From Paenibacillus sp. DMB20 (GTDB taxonomy: Bacteria > Bacillota > Bacilli > Paenibacillales > Paenibacillaceae), in the NCBI RefSeq assembly GCF_000987955.1, contig NZ_LAZU01000004.1, positions 1 through 37,701 on the forward strand: DNA of 37,701 nucleotides, read 5' to 3'. Positions 1 to 8,388 of this stretch are shown piece by piece. A program made the position numbers and the translations under genes. The notes under the pieces are model-generated. The model ran no database searches, was not told the DNA's origin, and saw only the letters and a program-made list of their open reading frames with translations. Position 1 is the first letter of the stretch. Each line of letters begins with the position of its first letter.

Positions 1-165
1 TCTTATGGGTCACAGTTTTCAGAATGCGTCAAAGGGCGGTTTTCTTTTTCACAAGGCTTCTTGTCTGCAGTAAACGAGTTATTTTTCATGAATGATGCAT
101 ATAATTGATTGAGGGCAAGGGACTTGGCCGGGAGAGAAAGCTATAGGTCGGAAGGAGGAACCGCT

Positions 166-582
166 TTGGAATCGGAATCGCATTGGATGTTTGACTTTTT
201 CGGAAGCGTGATACCCGTATTTTTCGTGGTGGTCCTTGGCATAGTGCTGCTGTCGGCAGGTAAAAGCATACTCCAGTGGAACCGTAACAATCAGCAGCCG
301 GTTTTAACGGTTGATTCCCGAATTGTGAGCAAACGTAGCGAGGTGAAGCATACCCACCATCCGGACGATAGCATATCCAGCAGTTCCCGTACTTCCTACT
401 ACATTACGTTTGAAGTGGAAAGCGGCGACCGGATGGAGTTCGCTGTCAAAGGTTCCGAATTCGGAATATGCGCTGAAGGCGATGAAGGCAGATTGTCTTT
501 TCAGGGCACACGCTATCTGCGGTTTGAACGTTATCCCAAATATCATCACGAGCCGGCCCACAGTTATGAACGCATGAAGTAG
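166..582 (+). CDS. DUF2500-like membrane protein
   Basis: Predicted 138-residue protein with one N-terminal membrane segment (FFGSVIPVFFVVVLGIVLL) followed by a soluble beta-rich domain with the pattern RTSYYITFEVESGDRMEF and the GxxGRLSFQGTRYLRFER ending seen in DUF2500 proteins. No enzymatic residues are evident and the role is unknown. The frame is open from 109, but the AGGAGG at 153-158 places the start at TTG 166, eight bases downstream. The upstream 165 bases hold no recognisable gene. It is probably monocistronic or loosely linked to the SDR gene after it. Family assignment is by recalled sequence pattern, not a search. Confidence 0.7.
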   Translation: MESESHWMFDFFGSVIPVFFVVVLGIVLLSAGKSILQWNRNNQQPVLTVDSRIVSKRSEVKHTHHPDDSISSSSRTSYYITFEVESGDRMEFAVKGSEFGICAEGDEGRLSFQGTRYLRFERYPKYHHEPAHSYERMK

Positions 583-670
583 ACGGTTAAACCTGTAACT
601 CCATTTGTTATATAATGAGGAGACTATAATCGTTCGACTGGCAGCAGCATGAAACAAGGAGGAACAGGCT

Positions 671-1420
671 ATGAGATTTAAAAATAGGACCGTCATCATT
701 ACCGGCGCGGCACAGGGGATCGGCGAGGGCTTGGCCCATGCGTACGCGGCTCAAGGAGCACAAGTCGTGCTATCCGATGTTCAGAGGGAGCAAGGCAGGA
801 GCGTCGAACAATCCATACTGCAAAAAGGCGGTTCCGCGCTTTTTGTTCCGTGCGACGTGCGAAATGAGCAGGATATCGTTCGCTTGGTCAATCTGGTTCT
901 CGAACGGACCGGCTCTCTGGACATTGTGATTAATAATGCCGGGGTATCCTGCTGGAAGTCTCCGTATGAGCTGACTGTCCAGGAATGGGACGATATCTTG
1001 AATACGAATGCACGGAGTTGTTTTCTGTTATCGCGCGAAGCTGCTAAGTATATGAGAGACTCAGGCAAGGGAGGAGCCATCGTAAATATGTCCTCCACTC
1101 GCAGCATCATGTCAGAGCCGGATACGGAGGCATACGCCGCGTCTAAAGGGGCCATTCTATCATTAACCCATGCGCTTGCGGTTAGTCTTGGGCGGGATGG
1201 AATCCGCGTAAACTGCATCAGTCCCGGCTGGATTGAAACAGGAAGGGCTGAGCATTTAAGGGAAAAGGATCATAAACAGCATCCGGCGGGAAGGGTAGGC
1301 ACTCCGGATGACATAGCAAAGGCTTGTTTCTATCTGACAGATCCGGAAAACACTTTTGTTACAGGGACCCACCTCATCGTTGATGGCGGAATGACCCGAA
1401 AGATGATATATGAGGAATGA
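671..1420 (+). CDS. SDR family NAD(P)-dependent oxidoreductase
   Basis: Classical short-chain dehydrogenase/reductase of 249 residues, the usual length. Visible motifs are the dinucleotide-binding TGAAQGIG (11-18), NNAG (88-91), a catalytic Ser near 142, and YAASK with Tyr155 and Lys159. The C-terminal region has the PGWIET and DGG elements of glucose-1-dehydrogenase/3-oxoacyl-reductase-like SDRs. It is a cytosolic oxidoreductase; the substrate cannot be read from the sequence. AAGGAGG lies eight or nine bases before the ATG. A possible -10 TATAAT at 611-616 lies upstream. It stands alone and ends before the hairpin at 1505-1536. Confidence 0.93.
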   Translation: MRFKNRTVIITGAAQGIGEGLAHAYAAQGAQVVLSDVQREQGRSVEQSILQKGGSALFVPCDVRNEQDIVRLVNLVLERTGSLDIVINNAGVSCWKSPYELTVQEWDDILNTNARSCFLLSREAAKYMRDSGKGGAIVNMSSTRSIMSEPDTEAYAASKGAILSLTHALAVSLGRDGIRVNCISPGWIETGRAEHLREKDHKQHPAGRVGTPDDIAKACFYLTDPENTFVTGTHLIVDGGMTRKMIYEE

Positions 1421-1504
1421 CCTAGAATTAATAGTGATAATAATTAATGATATTAATAAATAGAATTGATAACAAAGCCCCTTTTTTGAATATATATGTA
1501 CTCG

Positions 1505-1536
1505 CTCTGCTTTGATTAAAGCAGGGCTGTTTTTTG
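1505..1536 (+). terminator. Intrinsic terminator after the SDR gene
   Basis: CTGCTTT and AAAGCAG form a stem around a four-base loop and are followed by GGGCTGTTTTTTG. It sits about 85 bases after the SDR stop and before copC. Confidence 0.75.
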
Positions 1537-1569
1537 CGTAACAGTTAACATAATAAAAAATATGTAAAC

Positions 1570-1581
1570 TATGAATTCATA
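1570..1581. promoter_or_regulatory. Perfect 12-bp palindrome upstream of copC
   Basis: TATGAATTCATA is a perfect palindrome about 110 bases before the copC start, in AT-rich DNA that should hold the copCD promoter. A repressor site is possible by position only. It does not match the CsoR consensus, and no regulator gene is adjacent. Confidence 0.3.
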
Positions 1582-1692
1582 TCTATCCGATAAGTTTTTA
1601 TTAATTCACAAATTCTCAATAGCTTTGTGCCTTCGCGTTTGCTATTATGAGGAAGGTTTAAATTTAAGATATCCTTAAAAGGAGGAGCGATC

Positions 1693-2361
1693 ATGTCTAA
1701 AATGGTTAAATCGGTAACGATGTTTGCCGTCATGCTGCTTTTGCTGGCTTTCCCGGCCGGTGTTTGGGCACATTCCAAATTGGAATCCAGTATTCCTCCT
1801 GCAAACTCGACCGCAAAGGAAGCTGTAGAGCAGTTAAGCCTTACTTTTAATGAAAAAATCGACCCGACGTTAAGTACATTGACGATCACGAATGACAAGG
1901 GCGAGAAGGTTGACTCCGCCGAAGTCAAGGTGGAGGGAGAGGCCCTGGTCGCCAAACTTTCCCAACCTCTCGTTACAGGCTCTTATTCCGTGGAATGGAA
2001 AATCGTCGGTAAAGACGGGCACCCGGTGAAAGGAACGTACAGCTTCCAGGTAGAGGCTCCCGAGAAGGCGCCAGCCGCTGCCAGCGGGGACAAGGAAAAC
2101 GGAGACAAAGATGCCCCGGACAAAAAGGAAAACCAGTCCGCAGCTCCTTCTGACCGCGACAAAGAGGAAGGCGCTTCATCTTCAGAGCAAAACAAAACAA
2201 CAGACCCGGATACCGATTCTTCGGTCCCTGCCCAACAGTCTAAGCCGGCTCCCGAGAGCAATGCCGAGGGGAACGGAAATTGGATTTGGATCGCATTGGT
2301 TGTTGCGGTTGCCGTAATCGGAGTATTTTTGGTGTTCAAACAATCGCGGAAAAGACGGTAG
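1693..2361 (+). CDS. copC: CopC-domain copper-binding membrane-anchored protein
   Basis: 222-residue exported protein. A signal peptide ends at about VWA(26), which exposes His27 as the mature N-terminus, as in CopC proteins where that His helps bind Cu(II). The CopC beta-domain spans about 27-125 and includes the second conserved site KDGHPVKGTYSF (Asp108, His110). A Lys/Glu/Ser/Pro-rich linker (about 128-190) leads to a C-terminal membrane helix (about 195-216) and a basic tail. It should sit on the outer face of the membrane. The AAAAGGAGGAG site is seven to nine bases before the ATG. Only three bases separate it from copD, so the two form an operon. YcnJ of Bacillus carries both modules in one chain; here they are separate. 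Confidence 0.9.
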   Translation: MSKMVKSVTMFAVMLLLLAFPAGVWAHSKLESSIPPANSTAKEAVEQLSLTFNEKIDPTLSTLTITNDKGEKVDSAEVKVEGEALVAKLSQPLVTGSYSVEWKIVGKDGHPVKGTYSFQVEAPEKAPAAASGDKENGDKDAPDKKENQSAAPSDRDKEEGASSSEQNKTTDPDTDSSVPAQQSKPAPESNAEGNGNWIWIALVVAVAVIGVFLVFKQSRKRR

Positions 2362-2364
2362 GCC

Positions 2365-3440
2365 ATGTACTGGATCAGCGAACCGTTTCTCTATGTAGGC
2401 TATGCTCTGTTAGCAGGCATGTCGCTTTTCGCCCTGGTGCCGAATACGATGAAACCGAGGATAAATTATCCGGCATGGCTCGGCCCGGCCGCTTCCGCGA
2501 TCGTTGCCGCAAGCGCCTTTATTCCCATTCTGCAAATCATTATGTTCTTCAAAGAGGATATCGGCTTTTACCAGTCATTCAAGGCGGTTATGTTCAATTT
2601 TAAGGAAGGGGAGCGGTATGCTTGGATAGTGGCGCTATCGCTGCTAGCAGCCGTTCTGAGCGTTCTCGTGCGCCGCAGGCTTCGACGCCTCTCCGCTGGC
2701 TGTTTCCATTCGCTGTTTTGGGAATTGCCGCGGCCATGTCTTCATTTAACCACGCAGCTTCCCTATTCGGAGTAACGGGGGAGCTTGCGTTTTTCGGTCA
2801 TTTCACCGCAATGGCTCTCTGGACGGGCACCCTGATGATGGTTGGTTTTTACAGCCGGGGCCCTGAAGGGTGGGGCGCGTTTTTAAAATGGTTTCACCCC
2901 TTGGCCGTCGTCTGCGTTTTGATGGTTATCGCTTCGGGGCTGTTCCTTATGACAGGGGTGACGCCGGATCTTGTGAAAAGCTGGATTCTGCCATACGGAC
3001 AGGCTCTGCTGCTGAAACATATCCTGATTCTACCTCTGCTGGCATTTGCTTTTATTAACGGCAGTTTGATGAAGAGAAGACTCATCAGAGACCCACAGGC
3101 CAAGCCCGCCATTTGGGCAAGAACGGAAGCTTTGCTGCTATGGCTTATTTATATCGTGACCGGGTATATGAACCAGCAGCCGGCTCCTCATGCTTATACC
3201 GACAGCCTTGCTCAATCCGACGCGGCTGCAACCTTTCGTTGGTTCCATCCGGGATATCAAGGCGGAGCCATCGGATGGGAGTGGAGCGTGCCCGGGATGC
3301 TGCTTCTCTTATGCGGAGCCGGCTGTTTGGCCGGCATGATCCTGATGTTTGCCAAGAAGAACGGGGCTGGCAAAGTCCTTCTGCTCGGATTGGCTGCCGC
3401 CGCTTCCCTGTACGCAGGCATCATGTTTTCCTTTGCTTGA
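2365..3440 (+). pseudogene. copD: CopD copper resistance membrane protein, frameshifted
   Basis: Multi-helix CopD/YcnJ-type membrane protein, presumed to pass copper across the membrane together with CopC. The N-terminal part reads from ATG 2365 to about 2677. The rest reads in another frame to 3440, giving about 358 residues when joined, a normal size. The break falls at CGCAGGCTTCG (about 2678-2680). Restoring one G (AGGGCTTCG) gives the continuous reading VRRRASTPLRWLF. Both halves keep membrane helices and show no other damage, so a sequencing error or very recent mutation is more likely than decay. Without the repair the first frame stops at 2775. It directly follows copC. Confidence 0.85.
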
Positions 3441-3500
3441 ACCGACCAGAGCACCTAAGAGGGCAGTCCCTAATGAAATGCACAAAACCATGAACCCAAT

Positions 3501-3545
3501 AAAAGCAGGCCACTCCAGAATGATCTCGGGCGGCCTGCTTTTGCT
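3501..3545. terminator. Bidirectional terminator between copCD and ugp
   Basis: AAAAGCAGGCC and GGCCTGCTTTT are complementary arms around a loop of about 20 bases, with A and T tracts on the outer sides. It serves the convergent copD (+) and ugpB (-) transcripts. Confidence 0.8.
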
Positions 3546-3588
3546 ATTTCTCTTGGTATTCCATAGATGTTCCGGCGTTGTTCATCTC

Positions 3589-4976
3589 CTAATGATCCAA
3601 GAAGACTTCATACTTAACCGTTTTATTATAGGTTTCAATCTTGGAGCCGATCTCCTGTGCGGCTTTGTCAAGGGCTTCCTGAGGAGATTTTTGTCCGTTC
3701 AGGACCTCCTCAATGGCCGTTTCCGTGATTTGGCGGGCTTCAGGGAAAACGCCCATGACTGCGCCCTGGGTAGCCGTGTTCGGCTCGGTTTGATGCAATT
3801 GGTCCACCGCGGTCTGGAACTGAGGATATTTCTCCAGGTTTTCCTTCACAATCGCTTCGTCGTAAGCTTTCGTGGTGATAGGGAAATAACCGGTATTCAC
3901 GTGCCAATAAGCTTGCGTTTGCGGTTCAGCCAAATATTTCATGAACTCCCAGGCTGCTTTTTGCTCGTCTTCCGATTTATTGTTCATCAGCCACAAGCTT
4001 GCGCCGCCGATGATCACGCCGCCTTTGCCTGCATCAGAAGGTTTGGGAAGGAAACCGGTTCCCACTTCGAATTTACCCTCTGCAGCACTGACAATACCGC
4101 GAAGGGAGGCGGTCGAGTCGAGCATCATGCAATTTGACCTGCGGCAAAAGCCTTCTTGGTATCATCCGTTTTACGTCCAAGGTTCAGGAGCGCCTTATCG
4201 TCAACCATTTGCTTCCACCAATCCAGCGTTTTCACGCCTGCAGGACTGTTGACCTGCGAAGCGGTCGCCAGGGAAGTACGTCCATTGCCGTTATTCAACA
4301 ACTCTGCCCCCTGGTTGGCGAAAAATTGCTCCATAAACCAGCCGTAAATGGCAAAGGATGCCCCGGTTTGGCCCCCTTGCGTCAGCTTCTTGGCTGCTTC
4401 GGCCACTTCCTCATACGTTTTTGGTGGATTTTCAGGATCCAGACCTGCCGCTTTGAAAGCATCCTTGTTGTAATAAAGAATCGGGTTGGAGGAGTTGAAA
4501 GGCATGGAGTACAGCTTGTTGTCGAATGTATAGTAATTTTTAATATTCGGCTCCAAGGAGGAATTGTCGTACTTCTCCGCATCCATAAAGTCCTGAACCG
4601 GGCGGATCGCTTTGGTATCCATCATGAAGCGGCTCCCGATCTCGTAAACCTGGATCATGGTCGGTCCGCTGTCCGAGCCCAGGGTAGCCTTCAGCTTGTT
4701 CAAGCTCTCGTCGTACGTGCCCTGAAAAACGCCCTCTACCTGGATATCCTTGCGGGACGCATTAAAATCCGAAATCAGCTTGTCCGCCACCTTGCCGAGC
4801 TCGCCGCTCATGGAATGCCACCAAATCACCTTTATCGGTTCTTTCTCCGTGGCGTTGCCGGAAGCGACGGCGGTTTCTGCGCTTTTGGGCGAGCTGCTGC
4901 CCCCGCAGGCCGAGCTGACAAGCATCAAACAGGTAAGGATGAGCAGAGTGAAGGACCTTTTCCCAAAACGTTTCAT
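3589..4976 (-). pseudogene. ugpB: UgpB-like glycerol-3-phosphate-binding lipoprotein, frameshifted
   Basis: Substrate-binding lipoprotein of a CUT1-type ABC importer, about 462 residues when joined. It has a lipobox (VSSAC at about 20-24), then the UgpB landmarks VIWWHSMSGELGK, FNSSNPILYYNKDAF, PPKTYEEV and, in the second half, IIGGASLWLMNN and NTGYFPITTKAYD. These match E. coli UgpB closely, so glycerol-3-phosphate or glycerophosphodiesters are the likely ligands. The first frame ends ...GQIA with TGA at 4127-4125. The second resumes at ATG 4128 (MMLDSTASLRG). One extra base (GCC ATG ATG instead of GCATGATG) restores a single chain. Third gene of the ugpA-ugpE-ugpB unit. Confidence 0.88.
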
Positions 4977-5099
4977 GATCGGTTAATCTCTCCCTTTTTG
5001 AAAATATAGTTTGGTATATATCAGAAATTACGGTGCCGGAGCTTTCTAACGAGACCGGCAGCGCAAGGCTGATTTCAGGCAAATCTATGTTTTCATGAA

Positions 5100-5923
5100 T
5101 TAACCCTTTAGCGCGCCTGCCGTTATGCCCCGAACCAGCGGTTTTAAACCGAGCCCAAGCAGAAGAAGAGAAGGAAGAAGCAGAAGAAGGACCCCTGACA
5201 ATATCAAATTCCACGAGTTCATTTCCTCGAACTGAAGCATGCCGATCCCGATCTGGACGGTGCGCATCTCTTCCCGGTTGGTCGTCAACAGAGGCCACAA
5301 ATACATATTCCAATGGTTTAAGAAGGAATAAACGCCGAGCGTGGCGATTCCCGGAATGGACAACGGCAGCACCATTTTCAGAAAAGTGCGGATATGTCCG
5401 CAGCCATCGACCCGAGCCGCTTCGAACAGCTCCTTTGGCAGCTGAAGAAAGCACTGTCTTAGCAGAAAAGTTCCGAAGGCGGTAGCAGGAACGGAATGAT
5501 CAGACCTTGATAGGTATCGAGCCAGTTTAGGCTTTTTACCGTTAAATAGTTCGGTATCATGATGACTTCCCAAGGCACCATCATCGTGGCCAGAAAGAGG
5601 CCGAACAGCATCGTTTTCCCCGGAAACCGGAGAAATGCGAAGGCATAGGCGGCAAGGCTCGCCGTTACTATTTGCCCGGCCATAATCGCGCAGGAGACAA
5701 TCAAACTGTTGGCGATAAACCTTATAACCGGGATGGTATCGATTACTTTAATGAAATTGGATAAATTCACGGCTTCAGGAAGCAAAGGCGGCGGGTAAAC
5801 CGCCGATTCCGCTTCGCTCATCATGGACGTCGAGAGGGTGTAAAGAAGAGGGAATGCCACAACCAGAGACCCGATAAGAAGCGCGATGTAAATAAAGCTT
5901 TTGGGCAGGAGACGCATGCTCAT
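5100..5923 (-). pseudogene. ugpE: UgpE-like ABC transporter permease, frameshifted
   Basis: Inner-membrane permease of the binding-protein-dependent transport family, about 274 residues when joined. The second half carries the EAA loop (ELFEAARVDGCGHIRTF) that docks the ATPase. The first frame runs from ATG 5923 to about 5487 and then goes off as LLPPSELFC. The second frame gives ATAFGTFLLRQCF. Adding one G (TTCCTGGCTACC for TTCCTGCTACC) gives IIPFLATAFGTFLL, the family consensus. The start overlaps the ugpA stop by four bases (ATGA), showing translational coupling. Confidence 0.87.
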
Positions 5924-6894
5924 TGGTAGTGCACCCTCTTTTCCACGAATTTGAATTGCAAAACGGTCAGCAGGAGAATGATGGCAAACAGGATCAGCGC
6001 TTGAGCGCTTCCGATGCCGAACCGGAAATTGATGAATGCGTCCTGATAAATGTTAAAAACGATGACGTTCGTGCTGTTCATCGGACCGCCTTTGGTCAAA
6101 ATGTTAATTTGTCCGAAAGCTTGGAATGCGCCAATGACCGAAACCACCAAAGTAAAGAACAACGTCGGGGAAATGAGGGGCATCGTAATCCAGAAAAAAG
6201 TACGCAGCGGACCGGAGCCGTCGATTTGCGCGCTGTCGTAAATATCCTCGGCTACGCCCTGCATCCCGCTCAGCATCAAAATATAATTAAACCCCAGGTT
6301 CATCCAAACCGTCATAATCGCTACGGAAAGCATGGCCCACTTCGGATCTGTTAACCATTGGACCGGCTCTATCCCGGCAATCGACAAGAAATAATTCAGG
6401 ACGCCCAAGGTAGGATGATAAAGAATCATCCAAATCATCGAGCCGGTACCAACGGAAACGGCCATGGGCAAGGAGAAGACAAAACGGAATATTTTCATGC
6501 CCTTGAGCTTGTTATGGGTGAGGGCCGCAAGAAGCAGAGCTGCTGCAATTCCTGTAGGAACGGTCAGTATGATGAACAGCATCGTGTTGCCAAAGCTCTT
6601 ATAAAACATGTCGGAAGCCAATATTTCCTTGAAATTGTCGAGACCCACGAATTGAGCCACCCGTCCTTGCGGATCCGTGAGGAACAGGCTCAGGTACACG
6701 GACTTTAGCAAGGGGTAGAACAAAAAAGCGCCAAACAGCAGAAGGGAAGGGGCTAAGCATACATAAGCCAGGAAGATTTCCCTGCGTCGGAATTTTTTGA
6801 TGGATGTACGGCTCATAACATGCGCAGCTTCAGCTTCATTGGCCGACGGTGTCAGAGCGTGCCTTGGAGGGGAGAGAGACAATTCTTTATCCAT
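5920..6894 (-). CDS. ugpA: UgpA-like ABC transporter permease
   Basis: 324-residue permease with six predicted helices, pairing with UgpE to form the membrane channel of a CUT1 importer. The EAA loop (EDIYDSAQIDGSGPLRTFFW) and the ending GSAQALILFAIILLL are typical of UgpA/MalF-class proteins. The frame is open to 6984, but ATG 6894 (MDKELSLSPP) follows a GAGG at about 12 bases. The longer start would place the Pho box inside the coding sequence. First gene of ugpA-E-B. No ATPase (UgpC/MsmX type) is encoded in the window, so a shared ATPase elsewhere is inferred. Confidence 0.9.
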   Translation of the reverse strand: MDKELSLSPPRHALTPSANEAEAAHVMSRTSIKKFRRREIFLAYVCLAPSLLLFGAFLFYPLLKSVYLSLFLTDPQGRVAQFVGLDNFKEILASDMFYKSFGNTMLFIILTVPTGIAAALLLAALTHNKLKGMKIFRFVFSLPMAVSVGTGSMIWMILYHPTLGVLNYFLSIAGIEPVQWLTDPKWAMLSVAIMTVWMNLGFNYILMLSGMQGVAEDIYDSAQIDGSGPLRTFFWITMPLISPTLFFTLVVSVIGAFQAFGQINILTKGGPMNSTNVIVFNIYQDAFINFRFGIGSAQALILFAIILLLTVLQFKFVEKRVHYQ

Positions 6895-6936
6895 GAGTAG
6901 GTTAACCTCACTTTCCGGCTTGACTTTACTGCTATG

Positions 6937-6989
6937 AGTATAGAAGCCGGATGTAAAATCTGGTGAAGGGATATGTAAGAACACGGTAA
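6937..6989 (-). promoter_or_regulatory. Four-repeat Pho box and promoter of ugpAEB
   Basis: On the minus strand, reading toward ugpA, there are TTACCG, TTACAT, TTCACC and TTACAT hexamers. They occupy 6984-6989, 6973-6978, 6962-6967 and 6951-6956, exactly 11 bases apart. This matches the TT(A/C/T)ACA-N5 direct repeats bound by PhoP in Bacillus. A -10 TATACT (complement of 6937-6942) lies eight bases further on, the spacing expected for a PhoP-activated promoter with the repeats in the -20 to -60 region. Confidence 0.75.
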
Positions 6990-7077
6990 TTTATTTAAAA
7001 ATAGGCTGCAGTTGTAACCTCTATGGGCGGATGCACATAAGATACAGAGTGAAATCAAGGTAGTGAGGAGGAGGACT

Positions 7078-7503
7078 GTGGCCGTTATCAAGACATCTTC
7101 TACGGATGTTGATTTGCTGGCAAGGCTGCTCCGGGCCGAGGCGGAGGGCGAAGGGGAACAGGGGATGCTTATGGTTGGCAACGTCGGGGTTAACCGGATA
7201 TTGGCAAACTGCCTGGACTTTAGAGACATCCGCAACATGAACCAAATGGTATTTCAAAGCCCCGGAGGATTTGAAGCCACGCAGAAGGGATATTTTTATC
7301 AGAGAGCCCGCGACCGGGACCGGAGGTTGGCGCAACGCGTCATCAACGGAGAAAAGATCTGGCCGGCAAACAATGCTTTGTGGTTCTTTCGGCCCCAAGC
7401 GGAATGCCCGTCAACTTGGTACAATCAGGAAAACACGGGACGATTTAAAGCCCATTGCTTTTTCAGACCGACCTTTGAGGATTGTCCAAACGTTTATCGA
7501 TAA
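7078..7503 (+). CDS. cwlJ: Spore cortex-lytic cell wall hydrolase CwlJ
   Basis: 141 residues, the same length class as B. subtilis CwlJ, with a full Hydrolase_2 (SleB/CwlJ) domain. The conserved core is visible: LLRAEAEGEGEQGM with Glu21 as the likely catalytic acid, VGNVGVNRILANCLDF, FQSPGGFEA and NALWFFRP. The family degrades spore cortex peptidoglycan during germination. GTG 7078 is the likely start because the GAGGAGGAGG run (7065-7074) is its ribosome site; the in-frame GTG at 7063 lies before that run. gerQ follows 30 bases downstream, as in Bacillus, where GerQ is needed for CwlJ to localise in the coat. No sporulation promoter could be called with confidence. Confidence 0.93.
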   Translation: MAVIKTSSTDVDLLARLLRAEAEGEGEQGMLMVGNVGVNRILANCLDFRDIRNMNQMVFQSPGGFEATQKGYFYQRARDRDRRLAQRVINGEKIWPANNALWFFRPQAECPSTWYNQENTGRFKAHCFFRPTFEDCPNVYR

Positions 7504-7533
7504 GGTTACTTAAAATAAAGGAGGAAATTACTT

Positions 7534-7986
7534 ATGTTTAACCATGGATTGCCCCCAGTGAACTATACGATCGGAAACGGATATCCCGGCATCCAGCAGG
7601 GTCAGCCGCAAACGGCCCATAGCCGCGGAACGGCCGGTTATACAGCCAATGTGCCGCCTCAGGTGATGAGCGGCGCTCAAATGACGCCGCAGGGAAAAGT
7701 CGTGCCGACGACGCAATTCGAACAATCATACATCGAAAACATCCTTCGTTTGAACCTTGGCAAGCAGGCAACTTTTTATATGACGTACGAAAACAACTCG
7801 CAATGGAACGCGAAGGTCTTTACCGGCATCGTGGAGGCTGCTGGACGCGATCACATTATCATTAGCGAGCGTCAGACCGGAAGAAGAATCATATTGTTGA
7901 TGGTGAACCTCGATTATGTGGTGTTTGATGAACCGCTGACTTATCAATACCCGGGAGTAATCGGCACCCCTCCTCAGGGCCGGTAA
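7534..7986 (+). CDS. gerQ: Spore coat protein GerQ
   Basis: 150-residue spore inner-coat protein with the GerQ domain in its second half (SYIENILRLNLGKQATFYMT, then RRIILLMVNLDYVVF). It is required for CwlJ-dependent germination in Bacillus. The N-terminal 50 residues are Gln/Pro/Gly-rich and low-complexity. In B. subtilis, Lys residues close to the N-terminus are cross-linked by transglutaminase; here the first Lys is at about residue 54, so that cross-linking may differ. AAAGGAGG lies about nine bases before the ATG. It is co-transcribed with cwlJ and ends at the terminator at 8007. Confidence 0.93.
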   Translation: MFNHGLPPVNYTIGNGYPGIQQGQPQTAHSRGTAGYTANVPPQVMSGAQMTPQGKVVPTTQFEQSYIENILRLNLGKQATFYMTYENNSQWNAKVFTGIVEAAGRDHIIISERQTGRRIILLMVNLDYVVFDEPLTYQYPGVIGTPPQGR

Positions 7987-8006
7987 TATCAAAGTTAAGC
8001 TCAAAA

Positions 8007-8047
8007 GAAACCGCTGATCGTCCTTTCCGGATGAACGGCGGTTTTTC
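8007..8047 (+). terminator. Terminator of cwlJ-gerQ
   Basis: AAACCGC and GCGGTTT arms enclose a further imperfect stem, followed by a T tract. It lies about 20 bases after the gerQ stop. Confidence 0.75.
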
Positions 8048-8388
8048 CTGTATAAGGGGGAAAGTTCATAAGATCAGCCGCCGTTTGGAATGTTTATCAC
8101 CGCCGAGCGCATCAATTCCATGTAAACGAGGGTTAACGGATGATTATTTAAAAACAGCTTGTAACAACGTGCTTTTATGTCATAAGGTGGAGTTTGACTG
8201 TGTATCGTATAACTATATAATTAATTATATAGCTTTATTACGTTTGAATGAGACAAGGAGATGAGACCATTGGGAAGTTGATGCTGGATCGGATGTCGTT
8301 GTTATGCCTTTTGGCTTCACACATTTTTAATAACCGAAGGAGGTGTTCCTATTCGCCGTAGCGGTTCGTACGGCGGGTAGGAGATCGA
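8048..8388 (+). other. Gene-poor leader region before the CNNM gene
   Basis: No convincing long ORF is present. It holds a perfect 20-bp AT palindrome at 8213-8232 (arms CTATATAATT and AATTATATAG), which could be an operator. A possible 26-codon ORF runs from ATG 8281 to the TAG at 8359-8361. A free-standing SD-like AAGGAGGTG lies at 8337-8345. A hairpin at 8354-8375 has CGCCGTA and TACGGCG arms and an eight-base loop, just before the ribosome site of the next gene. The uORF stop codon lies inside the first arm of the hairpin, so an attenuator-like leader is possible. It does not match the M-box or yybP-ykoY patterns I know. Confidence 0.4.

Noticed and set aside
6960..7077. Sigma-E/K promoter of cwlJ
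   Set aside because: CATAAGAT near 7036 loosely resembles a sporulation -10, but no matching -35 lies at the right distance.
8031..8264. 77-codon open frame after gerQ
   Set aside because: It starts inside the gerQ terminator stem, has no ribosome site, and its residue makeup is not protein-like.
8265..8388. yybP-ykoY or M-box riboswitch before the CNNM gene
   Set aside because: The conserved cores of these riboswitches that I can recall are not present; only a simple hairpin and short ORF are seen.
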